The notes: generated by a model from the letters alone, not told the origin. Numbered from the stretch's first letter, positions 49,232-59,932 are shown. The stretch is DNA of 64,000 nucleotides from Pseudomonas sp. 14P_8.1_Bac3 (GCF_025466085.1 NZ_JANLOD010000014.1:31027-95026); one strand, 5' to 3'. Program-made: numbers and translations.

Positions 49232-51451
49232 GTGCCCGACGCCATTTTGCGCCTCGCCCTGCCTTCGCCGCTGCGCCGCCTGTTTGATTACCGCGCCCCG
49301 GCCGGGGTGCTGCGCGCCCAGTTGCAGCCGGGCATGCGTCTGCGAGTGCCGTTCGGCCGGCGGGAGATGATCGGGATTCTGGTGGAGGTCACCGACACCA
49401 GCGAAGTCCCGGCGGAAAAGCTCAAACCGGCCCTGGCCCTGCTCGACGCCACGCCACCCTTGCCGCCCGCGCTGTTCAAGTTGTGCCTGTGGACCTCCCA
49501 GTATTATCAGCACAGCCTGGGCGACACCTTGAGCTGGGCGCTGCCGGTGCTGCTGCGCCAGGGCGAACTGGCCGAAGCGCGCCAGGAACGCTTCTGGTCC
49601 GCCGCGCCCGGCGCCAGCCTCGATGACCCGCGCATCGCCCGCGCGCCGCGTCAGCGTGAGGCCCTGGCGACCCTGGCCCAGCACCCCCACGGCGTCGCCC
49701 ATCAATTGCTGAGCAAATTGATGCTGAGCAAGGACAGCCTCGACTTGCTGCTCGCCAAGGAGCTGGTGCACGTCGAAATTCGCAAACACGCCCCCGGCGC
49801 GCGCCACGAGCATTGGCTGGCGCAACCTGAGCTGCCGCTCAACCCGGAACAGCGCGCCGCGTACGAGGCGATTCGCGCCGGCTTCGACAGTTACCACGCG
49901 TTCCTGCTGGCCGGAGTCACCGGCAGCGGCAAGACCGAAGTCTATTTGCAACTGATCCGCGAAACCCTCGAAGCAGGCAAGCAAGCGTTGGTGCTGATCC
50001 CGGAGATCAATCTCGGCCCACAGACCCTGGCGCGCTTCGAACAACGCTTCAACGCCCGCATCGCGCTGATCCACTCGGCGGTCAACGATCGTGAACGCCT
50101 GGACGCCTGGCTCGCCGCCCGGGACGGTGACGCCGACATTATTATCGGCACCCGCTCGGCGCTGTTCACGCCGATGAAGAACCCCGGCCTGATCATCATC
50201 GACGAAGAGCACGACGGCTCCTATAAACAGCAGGAAGGCTTGCGCTACCACGCCCGCGATCTGGCCCTGGTGCGCGCACGGCAGGAAAACATCCCGATCG
50301 TGCTCGGTTCCGCCACGCCATCGCTGGAAAGCCTGCACAACGCCTACACCGGCCGGTACGGCCTCCTGCGCCTGAATGAACGCGCCGGTGGCGCCAGGCA
50401 ACCGCGCTTCCTGCGCCTGGATGTGAAAAGTCGTCCGCTGGACAGCGGCATTTCCGGGCCGATGCAGCAAGCCATTGGTCAGACCTTGGCGGCCGGGCAG
50501 CAGGTGCTGGTGTTTCTCAATCGCCGGGGCTTCGCGCCCACCCTGTTGTGCCACGACTGCGGCTGGATGTCCGAATGCCAGCGCTGCGATGCACGGATGA
50601 CCGTGCACCAACGCTCCGGTGAACTGCGTTGCCACCATTGCGGCGAAGTCGAGCGTGTTCCGCGGCACTGCCCGAAATGTGGCAAAGTCGATTTGCGCCC
50701 CGTGGGGGCCGGCACCGAGCGTGCCGAAGAGCGCCTGGCGATTCTGTTCCCGGACTTTCCGGTGTTGCGGGTCGATCGCGACAGCACCTCGCGCAAAGAC
50801 GCGATGAATCAGTTGTTCGCGACCATTCAGAAAGGCCAGCCATGCATTTTGGTGGGCACGCAGATGCTTGCCAAAGGGCATCACTTTCCACGGGTGACGC
50901 TGGTGTCGATTCTCGATGCCGACGGCGGCTTGTTCTCCGGCGACTTCCGCGCCAGCGAGCGCATGGCGCAGTTGATTGTGCAAGTCGCCGGACGGGCAGG
51001 CCGCGCTGAAGAGCCGGGCAAGGTCATTATCCAGACACATTTGGCGGACCATCCGCTGCTGGTGCAATTGACCGAACAAGGCTATTTCGCCTTTGCCGAG
51101 CAAGCGCTGAGCGAGCGGCGTTCGGCCGGGTTGCCGCCGTTTGCACATTTGGCGCTGCTGCGGGCCGAAGCGCATAAACCGGGGCAGGCCGAGGGTTTCC
51201 TGGATGAAGCCTGCAACGAGGCTGAACGCCTGTTGGCCGAGCAGAATCTGACCGGGATCGAGTTACTCGGGCCGGTGCCGGCCCCCATGGAACGCCGGGC
51301 CGGACGCTACCGGGCGCAGTTGTTATTGCAGGCGACGGCCCGGGCGCCCCTGCATCGGCTGCTCGCCAGCTGGTTGCTGGTGCTGGAGCAGATGCCGAGC
51401 GGGCGAGCGGTGCGCTGGTCGCTGGATGTCGACCCGGTCGATTTGTATTGA
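49232..51451 (+). CDS. priA: Primosomal protein N' (replication restart helicase)
   Basis: This 739-residue 3'-to-5' helicase restarts stalled replication forks. It has the N-terminal 3'-DNA-binding domain (PDAILRLALPSPLRRLFDYR), Walker A LAGVTGSGKTEVYLQLIRE, the DEEH box IIIDEEHDGSYKQQEGLRYH, zinc-binding cysteines (CHDCGWMSECQRCDARM, CHHCGEVERVPRHCPKC), and helicase motifs V-VI (VGTQMLAKGHHFPRVTLVS; QVAGRAGRAEEPG). GTG 49232 gives the conserved start; ATG 49190 would add 14 residues that look unlike the family. Confidence 0.95.
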   Translation: MPDAILRLALPSPLRRLFDYRAPAGVLRAQLQPGMRLRVPFGRREMIGILVEVTDTSEVPAEKLKPALALLDATPPLPPALFKLCLWTSQYYQHSLGDTLSWALPVLLRQGELAEARQERFWSAAPGASLDDPRIARAPRQREALATLAQHPHGVAHQLLSKLMLSKDSLDLLLAKELVHVEIRKHAPGARHEHWLAQPELPLNPEQRAAYEAIRAGFDSYHAFLLAGVTGSGKTEVYLQLIRETLEAGKQALVLIPEINLGPQTLARFEQRFNARIALIHSAVNDRERLDAWLAARDGDADIIIGTRSALFTPMKNPGLIIIDEEHDGSYKQQEGLRYHARDLALVRARQENIPIVLGSATPSLESLHNAYTGRYGLLRLNERAGGARQPRFLRLDVKSRPLDSGISGPMQQAIGQTLAAGQQVLVFLNRRGFAPTLLCHDCGWMSECQRCDARMTVHQRSGELRCHHCGEVERVPRHCPKCGKVDLRPVGAGTERAEERLAILFPDFPVLRVDRDSTSRKDAMNQLFATIQKGQPCILVGTQMLAKGHHFPRVTLVSILDADGGLFSGDFRASERMAQLIVQVAGRAGRAEEPGKVIIQTHLADHPLLVQLTEQGYFAFAEQALSERRSAGLPPFAHLALLRAEAHKPGQAEGFLDEACNEAERLLAEQNLTGIELLGPVPAPMERRAGRYRAQLLLQATARAPLHRLLASWLLVLEQMPSGRAVRWSLDVDPVDLY

Positions 51452-51471
51452 TTTGAAGAATGCCCTCACCC

Positions 51472-51586
51472 CTGTAGGAGCGAGGGGGACGCCTAGTTCT
51501 TGCTCGCGATGAACCCGAGGGTGCCGCGCGCAACCAGTAAAACGCTTCATCGTTGACCTACATCGCGAGCAAGCTCGCTCCTACAG
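51472..51586. repeat. Inverted REP pair with an insertion in one arm
   Basis: The right arm is standard (GCGAGCAAGCTCGCTCCTAC). The left arm starts CTGTAGGAGCGAG, then GGGGACGCCTAGTTC (51485-51499) replaces the single loop base, then TTGCTCGCGATG resumes. Confidence 0.8.
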
Positions 51587-51723
51587 TGATTGCGGTGGAT
51601 TAGTCACCACATATCCACAACCTGCCCGCTATAGTTGGCAAGCCCGCCTTCGCAACGGATAATGCCCAGTTTTTCCACCAGCGCATCGAAGCGCCGCCGC
51701 GCTTGCGGTCGAAAGAGAAGACC

Positions 51724-53460
51724 ATGAAAGACACCATTCGCCAGCTGATCCAACAAGCCATCACCCAACTCGTCAACGAAGGTGTGTTGCCTGAAGGCCT
51801 GTCGCCGGCGATCCAGGTGGAAAACTCCCGCGACAAGAAGAATGGCGACTTCGCCAGCAACATCGCGATGATGCTGGCCAAGCCGGCCGGTATGAAGCCC
51901 CGCGACCTGGCCGAGAAAATCATCGCCGCGCTGCCGGCCGACGAGAACGTCAGCAAGGCCGAAATCGCCGGCCCTGGCTTCCTGAATTTTTTCCAGAACA
52001 CCGACGCCCTGGCTTCGCGCCTGGACGCCGCCCTGGCCGACGCGCACATCGGCGTACGCAAGGCCGGCCCGGTGCAGCGCACGGTGGTCGACCTGTCGGC
52101 GCCGAACCTGGCCAAAGAGATGCACGTCGGCCACTTGCGCTCGACCATCATCGGCGACGGCGTGGCCCGGGTACTGGAATTCCTCGGTGATGAAGTGATC
52201 CGGCAGAACCACGTGGGCGACTGGGGCACCCAGTTCGGCATGTTGATGGCCTACCTGCAGGAAAACCCGATCACCAGCGACGAGCTGTCGGATCTGGAAA
52301 ACTTCTACCGCGCCGCCAAGCAACGCTTCGACGAATCCGAAGAGTTCGCCGATCGTGCCCGTGGCCTGGTGGTCAAGCTGCAGGCCGGCGATGCCGACTG
52401 CCTGGCGCTGTGGACCAAGTTCAAAGACATTTCGCTGTCGCACTGCCAGAAAATCTACGAACTGCTGAACGTGAAACTGACCATGGCCGATGTGATGGGC
52501 GAAAGCGCCTACAACGACGATCTGGTCAACGTGGTCAACGACCTCAGGGCCGCAGGCATGCTGGTCGAAAGCAACGGCGCCCAGTGCGTGTTTCTCGACG
52601 AGTTCAAGAACGCCGACGGCGACCCGCTGCCGGTGATTATCGTCAAGGCTGACGGCGGCTACCTCTACGCCACCACCGACCTGGCGGCCGTGCGTTATCG
52701 CAGCGGTAAACTCAAAGCTGATCGCGCGCTGTATTTTGTCGACCAGCGCCAGGCCCTGCATTTCCAGCAAGTGTTCGCCGTGGCCCGCAAGGCCGGCTTC
52801 GTCACGCACCCGATGGAAATGGAACACATGGGCTTCGGCACCATGAACGGTGCCGATGGCCGTCCGTTCAAGACCCGCGACGGCGGCACCGTGAAGCTGA
52901 TCGATCTGCTGACCGAAGCCCAGGAGCGCGCCTACACCCTGGTCAAGGACAAGAACCCTGAGCTGGCCGAAACCGAGTTGCGTAACATCGCCAAGGTCGT
53001 GGGCATTGGCGCGGTGAAATATGCCGACTTGTCCAAGCATCGCACCAGCGACTACAGCTTCAACTTCGACCTGATGCTGAACTTCGAAGGCAACACCGCG
53101 CCGTACCTGCTGTACGCCTACACCCGCGTGGCCGGCGTGTTCCGCAAGCTCGGCAAGGACTTCAGCGAAGTCGAAGGCCAGATCGTCCTCGAAGCCGCCC
53201 ACGAGCACGAACTGGCCGCGAAACTCGCGCAGTTCGGCGAAGTGCTGAACAACGTTGCCGACAAAGGGACGCCGCACATCCTGTGCACCTACCTGTACGA
53301 TGTCGCCGGCCTTTTCTCCAGCTTCTACGAGAACTGCCCGATCCTCAGCGCGGACACCCCGGCGCAAATGCAGAGCCGCCTGCGCCTCGCCGCGCTGACC
53401 GGCCGCACTCTCAAGCAAGGCCTGGAACTGTTGGGCCTGGAAACTCTGGAGCGTATGTAA
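51724..53460 (+). CDS. argS: Arginyl-tRNA synthetase
   Basis: The 578-residue class I synthetase charges tRNA-Arg. It has the N-terminal additional domain (NKLNGDF-type: [20 protein letters not shown]), the HIGH equivalent [20 protein letters not shown], and the C-terminal DALR anticodon-binding domain. A canonical KMSKS is not seen, as in many ArgRS. ATG 51724 is preceded by AAAGAGAAG; TTG 51703 would add seven residues. Confidence 0.96.
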   Translation: MKDTIRQLIQQAITQLVNEGVLPEGLSPAIQVENSRDKKNGDFASNIAMMLAKPAGMKPRDLAEKIIAALPADENVSKAEIAGPGFLNFFQNTDALASRLDAALADAHIGVRKAGPVQRTVVDLSAPNLAKEMHVGHLRSTIIGDGVARVLEFLGDEVIRQNHVGDWGTQFGMLMAYLQENPITSDELSDLENFYRAAKQRFDESEEFADRARGLVVKLQAGDADCLALWTKFKDISLSHCQKIYELLNVKLTMADVMGESAYNDDLVNVVNDLRAAGMLVESNGAQCVFLDEFKNADGDPLPVIIVKADGGYLYATTDLAAVRYRSGKLKADRALYFVDQRQALHFQQVFAVARKAGFVTHPMEMEHMGFGTMNGADGRPFKTRDGGTVKLIDLLTEAQERAYTLVKDKNPELAETELRNIAKVVGIGAVKYADLSKHRTSDYSFNFDLMLNFEGNTAPYLLYAYTRVAGVFRKLGKDFSEVEGQIVLEAAHEHELAAKLAQFGEVLNNVADKGTPHILCTYLYDVAGLFSSFYENCPILSADTPAQMQSRLRLAALTGRTLKQGLELLGLETLERM

Positions 53461-53461
53461 G

Positions 53462-54160
53462 TTGGCTGCCAAGAAAAAACCTGCACCCAAGCGTGGCGCC
53501 AGCCGTTACCAAGCTCCTGCGAAGCAACCGATCCCGGGCTGGCTGTGGATGGCCATCGGCCTGGCGGTCGGCGCGTTCATTGTGTTCCTGATGAAGCTGG
53601 AACCGGGCAAGGGCAGCGAGAGCGTCAAGCGCGAGAAAATCGAACAGCAGAAAGCGTCGAAGATCGCCGAGGCCAACAAGACCCCGCCGAGCCCGACGCA
53701 ACCGGTGAAGCCGAAGTACGACTTCTACACCTTGCTGCCGGAATCGGAAGTCATCGTGCCGCCGGACGCCGTGCCGGAGAAAACCCCGCCAACGCCGGCC
53801 GTGCCGACCACCCCGGTCACACCGGCGGAAGCGGCGAAGATCGACACCGCGCGGGCTCAGGCAGCGCTGGCAGGCATTACGCCGCCACCGGCACCGCCGG
53901 TCGCCAAGGCGGCACCGGTGACCAAGTTCTTCCTGCAGGCCGGGTCGTTCCGCAAAGAGGCGGATGCGGACAAGGTGCGGGCGCAGATCATCCTGCTGGG
54001 GCAGGCGGTGGCGGTTGAGTCTGGCACCGTGAAGGACGAAACCTGGTACCGGGTGCTGGTTGGGCCGTTCAGCAACCGCGAACAGCTGACCACTGCGCAG
54101 AAGCAACTGGCCGGCGCCGGGTTTAGCAACTTGTTGTTACAACAACGCCAGAACCGCTGA
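53462..54160 (+). CDS. FtsN-like SPOR-domain cell-division protein
   Basis: This 232-residue protein has a basic cytoplasmic N-terminus ([20 protein letters not shown]), one membrane helix ([19 protein letters not shown], about 28-46), a Pro/Thr-rich periplasmic linker and a C-terminal SPOR domain ([20 protein letters not shown] ... [14 protein letters not shown]). It lies one base after argS, as the FtsN homologue does in gamma-proteobacteria, and probably activates septal peptidoglycan synthesis. The start is TTG 53462. Confidence 0.85.
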   Translation: MAAKKKPAPKRGASRYQAPAKQPIPGWLWMAIGLAVGAFIVFLMKLEPGKGSESVKREKIEQQKASKIAEANKTPPSPTQPVKPKYDFYTLLPESEVIVPPDAVPEKTPPTPAVPTTPVTPAEAAKIDTARAQAALAGITPPPAPPVAKAAPVTKFFLQAGSFRKEADADKVRAQIILLGQAVAVESGTVKDETWYRVLVGPFSNREQLTTAQKQLAGAGFSNLLLQQRQNR

Positions 54161-54186
54161 TTTCGCCAGCAGCACCGCGTTATCGT

Positions 54187-54282
54187 TCTTCGCGGGCAAG
54201 CCTGCTCCCACGATGATTTGTGTCGAACACAACATATGTGCTCGGCACTGGGCCTGTGGGAGCGGGCTCGCCCGCGAAGGCG
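54187..54282. repeat. Inverted REP pair upstream of hslV
   Basis: The arms CTTCGCGGGCAAGCCTGCTC and GGGAGCGGGCTCGCCCGCGA are inverted. The pair occupies part of the 256-base gap between the SPOR gene and hslV. The rest (54283-54416) holds the hslVU promoter and RBS; no gene is seen. Confidence 0.85.
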
Positions 54283-54416
54283 TCAGCCCAGACACCCCTT
54301 ATCCCCAGGACCAAACACCGCTCGTCCCCTCCCTTACCCCACAGTTGAAATCCGCTCCACCACCCCCATATGAATGGGCAGAAGGCATTTTCGCCCCGCT
54401 GCGTGGAGACTCTCCC

Positions 54417-54947
54417 TTGACCACCATCGTTTCAGTTCGCCGCCACGGCAAAGTCGTCATGGGCGGCGACGGCCAGGTTTCGCTCGGCAATACCGTGATG
54501 AAAGGCAACGCGAAGAAAGTTCGCCGCCTGTACCACGGCCAGGTCATTGCCGGTTTTGCCGGAGCCACCGCTGACGCCTTCACCCTCTTTGAACGCTTTG
54601 AAGGCCAGCTCGAGAAACATCAGGGTCACCTGGTTCGCGCCGCCGTCGAACTCGCCAAAGAATGGCGCACCGACCGCTCCCTCAGCCGCCTCGAAGCCAT
54701 GCTCGCGGTCGCCAACAAAGACGCCTCCCTGATCATCACCGGCAACGGCGACGTGGTCGAGCCTGAGCAAGGCCTGATCGCCATGGGCTCCGGCGGCGGT
54801 TACGCCCAGGCCGCCGCCAGCGCGCTGTTGAAGAAAACCGATCTGTCCGCGCGGGAAATCGTTGAAACCGCGCTCGGCATCGCCGGCGACATCTGCGTAT
54901 TCACCAACCACACCTTCACCATTGAGGAGCAGGACCTCGCCGAGTAA
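54417..54947 (+). CDS. hslV: ATP-dependent protease peptidase subunit
   Basis: The 176-residue threonine peptidase starts [20 protein letters not shown]; after Met removal Thr2 is the catalytic nucleophile. [20 protein letters not shown] and [15 protein letters not shown] are family-typical. HslV dodecamers work with HslU to degrade proteins. The start is TTG 54417, with GGAG nine bases upstream; the frame is open further but crosses the REP. hslU follows after 55 bases. Confidence 0.95.
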   Translation: MTTIVSVRRHGKVVMGGDGQVSLGNTVMKGNAKKVRRLYHGQVIAGFAGATADAFTLFERFEGQLEKHQGHLVRAAVELAKEWRTDRSLSRLEAMLAVANKDASLIITGNGDVVEPEQGLIAMGSGGGYAQAAASALLKKTDLSAREIVETALGIAGDICVFTNHTFTIEEQDLAE

Positions 54948-55002
54948 GCCTGTTCCGGCCTTCGCGCCACGGCTTGCTTTTGCTTGAGGACCGCCAATTA
55001 CT

Positions 55003-56340
55003 ATGTCCATGACTCCCCGTGAAATCGTCCACGAACTCAATCGCCATATCATCGGCCAGGACGATGCCAAGCGCGCCGTCGCCATCGCACTGCGTAACCG
55101 CTGGCGCCGGATGCAGCTGCCGGAAGAGCTGCGTGTTGAAGTTACCCCCAAGAACATCCTGATGATCGGCCCGACCGGTGTCGGCAAGACCGAGATCGCC
55201 CGGCGCCTGGCGAAACTGGCCAACGCGCCGTTCATCAAGGTCGAAGCGACCAAGTTCACCGAAGTCGGCTATGTCGGCCGGGACGTCGAGTCGATCATTC
55301 GTGACCTCGCCGACGCCGCGATCAAACTGCTGCGCGAACAGGAAATGACCAAGGTTCGCCACCGCGCCGAAGACGCTGCCGAAGAGCGCATCCTCGACGC
55401 CCTGCTGCCACCGGCGCGCATGGGTTTCAACGAAGACGCCGCTACGTCGACCGATTCCAACACCCGCCAGCTGTTCCGCAAGCGCCTGCGCGAAGGCCAG
55501 CTGGATGACAAGGAGATCGAGATCGAAGTCGCCGAAGTGGCCGGCGTCGACATCTCCGCGCCACCGGGCATGGAAGAAATGACCAACCAGTTGCAGAGCC
55601 TGTTCGCCAACATGGGCAAGGGCAAACGCAAGAGCCGCAAGATCAAGGTCAAGGAAGCGCTGAAACTGGTGCGCGACGAAGAAGCCAGCCGCCTGGTCAA
55701 CGATGAAGAGTTGAAGGCCAAGGCCCTGGAAGCGGTCGAGCAGCACGGCATCGTGTTCATCGACGAAATCGACAAGGTCGCCAAGCGCGGCAATTCCGGT
55801 GGCGTCGACGTGTCCCGCGAAGGCGTGCAGCGCGATTTGCTGCCACTGATCGAAGGCTGCACGGTCAATACCAAACTGGGCATGGTCAAGACTGACCACA
55901 TCCTGTTCATCGCTTCCGGCGCATTCCACCTGAGCAAGCCGAGCGATCTGGTGCCCGAGCTGCAAGGCCGCCTGCCGATTCGGGTCGAACTGAAGGCGCT
56001 GACGCCGGAAGACTTCGAGCGCATTCTCAGTGAGCCCCATGCGTCGCTCACCGAGCAGTATTGCGCGCTGCTGAAAACCGAAGGCCTGGGCATCGAGTTC
56101 AAGCCGGACGGGATCAAGCGCATCGCCGAGATCGCCTGGCAGGTCAACGAGAAAACCGAGAACATCGGCGCCCGTCGTCTGCACACGCTGCTTGAGCGCC
56201 TGCTCGAAGAGGTGTCGTTCAGTGCCGGCGACCTGGCCAGCGCCCACGACGACAAGGTGATCGAGATCGACGCCGACTACGTCAACAGCCACCTCGGCGA
56301 ATTGGCGCAGAACGAAGACCTTTCCCGTTATATCCTGTAA
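55003..56340 (+). CDS. hslU: ATP-dependent protease ATPase subunit
   Basis: The 445-residue AAA+ unfoldase has Walker [21 protein letters not shown], the pore loop in [12 protein letters not shown] (GYVG), an inserted I-domain (about residues 110-245), Walker [16 protein letters not shown], and the C-terminal tail ENLSRYIL-type (NEDLSRYIL) that docks into HslV. It unfolds substrates for HslV. It is cotranscribed with hslV. Confidence 0.97.
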   Translation: MSMTPREIVHELNRHIIGQDDAKRAVAIALRNRWRRMQLPEELRVEVTPKNILMIGPTGVGKTEIARRLAKLANAPFIKVEATKFTEVGYVGRDVESIIRDLADAAIKLLREQEMTKVRHRAEDAAEERILDALLPPARMGFNEDAATSTDSNTRQLFRKRLREGQLDDKEIEIEVAEVAGVDISAPPGMEEMTNQLQSLFANMGKGKRKSRKIKVKEALKLVRDEEASRLVNDEELKAKALEAVEQHGIVFIDEIDKVAKRGNSGGVDVSREGVQRDLLPLIEGCTVNTKLGMVKTDHILFIASGAFHLSKPSDLVPELQGRLPIRVELKALTPEDFERILSEPHASLTEQYCALLKTEGLGIEFKPDGIKRIAEIAWQVNEKTENIGARRLHTLLERLLEEVSFSAGDLASAHDDKVIEIDADYVNSHLGELAQNEDLSRYIL

Positions 56341-56364
56341 GCCATACCCACAGGCCAACGCGGA

Positions 56365-56456
56365 CCTGTGGGAGCGGGCTTGCTCGCGAATGCGGTGTCT
56401 CGGTCGACTCAATGTTCTCTGAGGCACCGCAATCGCGAGCAAGCCGCTCCCACAGG
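56365..56456. repeat. Inverted REP pair between hslU and the DUF971 gene
   Basis: CCTGTGGGAGCGGGCTTGCT and its inverse AGCAAGCCGCTCCCACAGG flank about 45 bases. The right arm lacks one G. Confidence 0.9.
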
Positions 56457-56491
56457 TTGACCGCATTCGCCGCACAAATGGATTGCCGGCC

Positions 56492-56869
56492 ATGACCCAA
56501 CTCCCCACCGACGTCAAACTGCACAAAGCCTCGAAAACCCTGTCGCTGAAATACGCATCCGGCGAGGAACATCATCTGCCCGCCGAATTCCTGCGCGTGC
56601 ACTCTCCTTCCGCCGAGGTCCAGGGCCACGGCAAACCTATCCTGCAATTTGGCAAGATCGGCGTAGGCCTGACCAAGGTAGAACCGGCCGGTCAGTACGC
56701 ACTGAAACTGACCTTCGACGACGGCCACGACAGCGGCTTGTTCACCTGGGACTACCTGTACCAGTTGGGCGTGCGCCAGGAAGCTCTCTGGAACGATTAT
56801 CTTGCCGAACTGAAAGCCGCCGGAAAAACCCGCGATCCGAGCGAGTCGGTTGTCAAACTGATGCTCTAA
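56492..56869 (+). CDS. DUF971 (gamma-butyrobetaine hydroxylase N-terminal-like) protein
   Basis: The 125-residue product is a single DUF971 domain (KLHKASKTLSLKYASGEEHH, LPAEFLRVHSPSAEVQGHGK, GLFTWDYLYQLG). This domain forms the N-terminus of gamma-butyrobetaine dioxygenase in eukaryotes and is free-standing in bacteria, where its role is linked by some evidence to Fe-S metabolism. The usual zinc-binding Cys/His are not evident. It commonly lies between hslVU and the PHA locus in pseudomonads. ATG 56492 was taken. Confidence 0.85.
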   Translation: MTQLPTDVKLHKASKTLSLKYASGEEHHLPAEFLRVHSPSAEVQGHGKPILQFGKIGVGLTKVEPAGQYALKLTFDDGHDSGLFTWDYLYQLGVRQEALWNDYLAELKAAGKTRDPSESVVKLML

Positions 56870-56985
56870 TCCGTGCCTCTTGCGCATTAGAGGGCATTTT
56901 CTAATTTCATCTGTTTGAATGCTTGGCCGCAGGGCCAGTCATTGGCCTGCTTGCGAAAAAAATTAAACTCGGGTAACCAATGGAG

Positions 56986-57002
56986 CTGGCAAGTTCCCTG
57001 CA
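56986..57002 (+). promoter_or_regulatory. Candidate sigma-54 promoter of phaC1
   Basis: CTGGCAAGTTCCCTGCA matches the -24/-12 pattern TGGCA(C/A)G-N-(T)TGCA with exactly ten bases between GG and GC. It lies about 127 bases before the phaC1 ATG. A sigma-54-type promoter upstream of phaC1 is known in P. aeruginosa. Confidence 0.5.
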
Positions 57003-57128
57003 GTGCTCTCTGCGAACAAAAAGCAGCGGTGCAGTATTAACGGTCACCCGAGCAGTAGTACCTGGCATTGGCTGTGTACTGACACAGCTGGACCCTGGTA
57101 CTCGTCTCAGGACAATGGAGCGTCGTAG

Positions 57129-58808
57129 ATGAGTAACAAGAATAACGATGACTTGAAGTATCAAGCCTCGGAAAACACCTTGGGGCTGAATCCTGTCGTT
57201 GGGCTGCGTGGAAAGGATCTACTGGCTTCTGCTCGAATGGTGCTCAGGCAGGCCATCAGGCAACCGATACACAGCGCCAAGCATGTCGCTCATTTCGGCC
57301 TTGAACTCAAGAACGTGCTGTTCGGCAAATCCGAGCTGCAACCGACCAGTGATGACCGTCGCTTCGCGGATCCGGCCTGGAGCCAGAACCCGCTCTACAA
57401 ACGTTATCTGCAGACTTACCTGGCGTGGCGCAAGGAACTCCACGACTGGATCGACGACAGTAACCTCGCTCCCAAGGATGTGGCGCGCGGACACTTCGTG
57501 ATCAATCTCATGACCGAAGCCATGGCCCCGACCAATAGCGCGGCCAACCCGGCGGCGGTCAAACGCTTCTTCGAGACCGGCGGCAAAAGCCTGCTTGACG
57601 GTCTCTCGCACCTGGCCAAAGACATGGTGCACAACGGCGGCATGCCGAGCCAGGTCAACATGGGCGCGTTCGAAGTGGGCAAGAGCCTGGGCGTGACCGA
57701 AGGCGCGGTGGTGTTTCGCAACGACGTGCTGGAGCTGATCCAGTACCGGCCGACCACCGAGCAGGTGCATGAACGCCCGTTGCTGGTGGTGCCGCCGCAG
57801 ATCAACAAATTCTACGTATTCGACCTGAGCCCGGACAAAAGCCTGGCGCGTTTCTGCCTGCGCAATCACGTGCAGACGTTCATCGTCAGCTGGCGCAACC
57901 CGACCAAGGAGCAGCGCGAGTGGGGCCTGTCGACCTATATCGAAGCGCTCAAGGAAGCGGTCGACGTGGTCACCGCGATCACCGGCAGCAAAGACGTGAA
58001 CATGCTCGGCGCCTGCTCCGGCGGCATCACCTGCACCGCCCTGTTGGGCCATTACGCCGCGATCGGCGAAAAGAAGGTCAATGCCCTGACCTTGCTGGTG
58101 AGCGTGTTGGACACCACCCTGGACAGCGACGTGGCCCTGTTCGTCGACGAGCAGACCCTCGAAGCCGCCAAGCGCCACTCCTATCAGGCCGGTGTGCTGG
58201 AAGGCCGCGACATGGCGAAAGTCTTCGCCTGGATGCGCCCCAACGATCTGATCTGGAACTACTGGGTCAACAACTACCTGCTGGGCAACGAGCCGCCGGT
58301 GTTCGACATCCTGTTCTGGAACAACGACACCACACGCCTGCCCGCTGCGTTCCACGGCGACCTGATCGAGATGTTCAAAAACAACCCGCTGATCCGCCCG
58401 AATGCACTGGAAGTGTGCGGCACGGCGATCGACCTGAAACAGGTCACGGCGGACATCTTTTCCCTGGCCGGCACCAACGACCACATTACGCCATGGAAGT
58501 CCTGCTACAAGTCGGCGCAACTGTTCGGCGGCAACGTCGAGTTCGTGCTATCGAGCAGCGGCCACATCCAAAGCATTCTGAACCCGCCGGGTAACCCGAA
58601 GTCACGGTATATGACCAGCAGCGAAATGCCGCACAAGGCTGAGGACTGGCAGGAAAACTCCACCAAACACACCGATTCCTGGTGGCTGCATTGGCAAGCC
58701 TGGCAGGCAGAGCGTTCGGGCAAGCTGAAGAAGTCCCCGACCACTTTAGGCAGCAAGGCTTATCCGGCGGGCGAAGCCGCGCCGGGCACTTACGTTCATG
58801 AGCGGTAA
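57129..58808 (+). CDS. phaC1: Class II PHA synthase 1
   Basis: The 559-residue synthase polymerises medium-chain (R)-3-hydroxyacyl-CoA into PHA on granules. The lipase-like box GACSGG holds the nucleophile Cys296, matching the known residue of Pseudomonas PhaC1; the catalytic His is in SSSGHIQSILNPPG. It is the first gene of phaC1-phaZ-phaC2-phaD and is preceded by a candidate sigma-54 promoter. Confidence 0.97.
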   Translation: MSNKNNDDLKYQASENTLGLNPVVGLRGKDLLASARMVLRQAIRQPIHSAKHVAHFGLELKNVLFGKSELQPTSDDRRFADPAWSQNPLYKRYLQTYLAWRKELHDWIDDSNLAPKDVARGHFVINLMTEAMAPTNSAANPAAVKRFFETGGKSLLDGLSHLAKDMVHNGGMPSQVNMGAFEVGKSLGVTEGAVVFRNDVLELIQYRPTTEQVHERPLLVVPPQINKFYVFDLSPDKSLARFCLRNHVQTFIVSWRNPTKEQREWGLSTYIEALKEAVDVVTAITGSKDVNMLGACSGGITCTALLGHYAAIGEKKVNALTLLVSVLDTTLDSDVALFVDEQTLEAAKRHSYQAGVLEGRDMAKVFAWMRPNDLIWNYWVNNYLLGNEPPVFDILFWNNDTTRLPAAFHGDLIEMFKNNPLIRPNALEVCGTAIDLKQVTADIFSLAGTNDHITPWKSCYKSAQLFGGNVEFVLSSSGHIQSILNPPGNPKSRYMTSSEMPHKAEDWQENSTKHTDSWWLHWQAWQAERSGKLKKSPTTLGSKAYPAGEAAPGTYVHER

Positions 58809-58827
58809 CCGACACCCCTCGCCCCAC

Positions 58828-58929
58828 CTGTAGGAGCGAGCTTGCTCGCGATGGTCGTTAACGGTAACGCGCGCAATCTGGTTAACGCGTTGCCCTGACG
58901 CTTTTCGCGAGCGGGCTCGCTCCTAAAGG
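58828..58929. repeat. Inverted REP pair between phaC1 and phaZ
   Basis: CTGTAGGAGCGAGCTTGCTC followed by GCGATGGTCGTTAACG, and an inverse arm TTTTCGCGAGCGGGCTCGCT. It is the best comparison for the element inside the LolA-like gene. Confidence 0.9.
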
Positions 58930-58963
58930 GATCGGGGATGAATTCACCCACAGGGCCAGAAGC

Positions 58964-59818
58964 ATGCCGCAACCGTTCATTTTTCGTACCGTCGACCTGG
59001 ATGGCCAGACCCTCCGCACGGCGGTACGCCCCGGCAAGCCTCACTTGACGCCCTTGCTGATTTTCAATGGCATCGGCGCCAACCTGGAGCTGGTGTTTCC
59101 GTTTGTCGCGGCATTGGACCCGGACCTCGAAGTCATCGCCTTCGATGTCCCCGGCGTGGGCGGCTCATCGACGCCGAGCCGGCCGTACCGTTTTCCGGGC
59201 CTGGCCAAACTCACCGCACGGATGCTCGATTATCTCGACTACGGGCAGGTCAACGTGATCGGCGTGTCGTGGGGGGGCGCCCTCGCCCAGCAGTTCGCCT
59301 ACGACTACCCGGAACGTTGCAAAAAACTCGTGCTGGCGGCCACGGCCGCGGGAGCGGTGATGGTGCCGGGCAAGCCGAAAGTGCTGTGGATGATGGCCAG
59401 CCCGCGGCGCTACATCCAGCCGTCGCACGTAATCCGCATTGCCCCGATGATCTACGGCGGCTCGTTCCGTCGCGACCCGACCCTTGCAGCCAGCCACGCA
59501 GCGAAAGTGCGCTCGGCGGGCAAGCTCGGCTACTACTGGCAGCTGTTCGCCGGCCTCGGCTGGACCAGCATTCACTGGCTGCACAAGATCCACCAGCCGA
59601 CGCTGGTGCTGGCCGGCGACGACGATCCGTTGATCCCGCTGATCAACATGCGCGTGCTGGCCTGGCGGATTCCCAACGCGCAATTGCACATTATCGATGA
59701 CGGGCATCTGTTCCTGATCACCCGCGCCGAAGCGGTGGCGCCGATCATCATGAAGTTCCTCGAGGAAGAACGGCAGCGTGCCGTGATGCATCCGCATCCG
59801 GCGCCATTGGGCGGTTAA
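58964..59818 (+). CDS. phaZ: Intracellular PHA depolymerase
   Basis: The 284-residue alpha/beta hydrolase releases 3-hydroxyacids from granules. It has the oxyanion region LLIFNGIGANLELVFPF, the nucleophile Ser102 in GVSWGGALAQQ (the catalytic residue known in P. putida PhaZ), the Asp in LVLAGDDDPLIP and the His in IDDGHLFLIT. It lies between the two synthase genes. Confidence 0.96.
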   Translation: MPQPFIFRTVDLDGQTLRTAVRPGKPHLTPLLIFNGIGANLELVFPFVAALDPDLEVIAFDVPGVGGSSTPSRPYRFPGLAKLTARMLDYLDYGQVNVIGVSWGGALAQQFAYDYPERCKKLVLAATAAGAVMVPGKPKVLWMMASPRRYIQPSHVIRIAPMIYGGSFRRDPTLAASHAAKVRSAGKLGYYWQLFAGLGWTSIHWLHKIHQPTLVLAGDDDPLIPLINMRVLAWRIPNAQLHIIDDGHLFLITRAEAVAPIIMKFLEEERQRAVMHPHPAPLGG

Positions 59819-59932
59819 CCGACCCTACATCGCCCGGCAGGATGCCGTGCCGCGCAACAAACCGTTACAGCGTCTATGGTGTTCTGGTTCGGTGTGTTTG
59901 TTTTTGGCCTGAAGACGAAGGAGTGTTGATTC

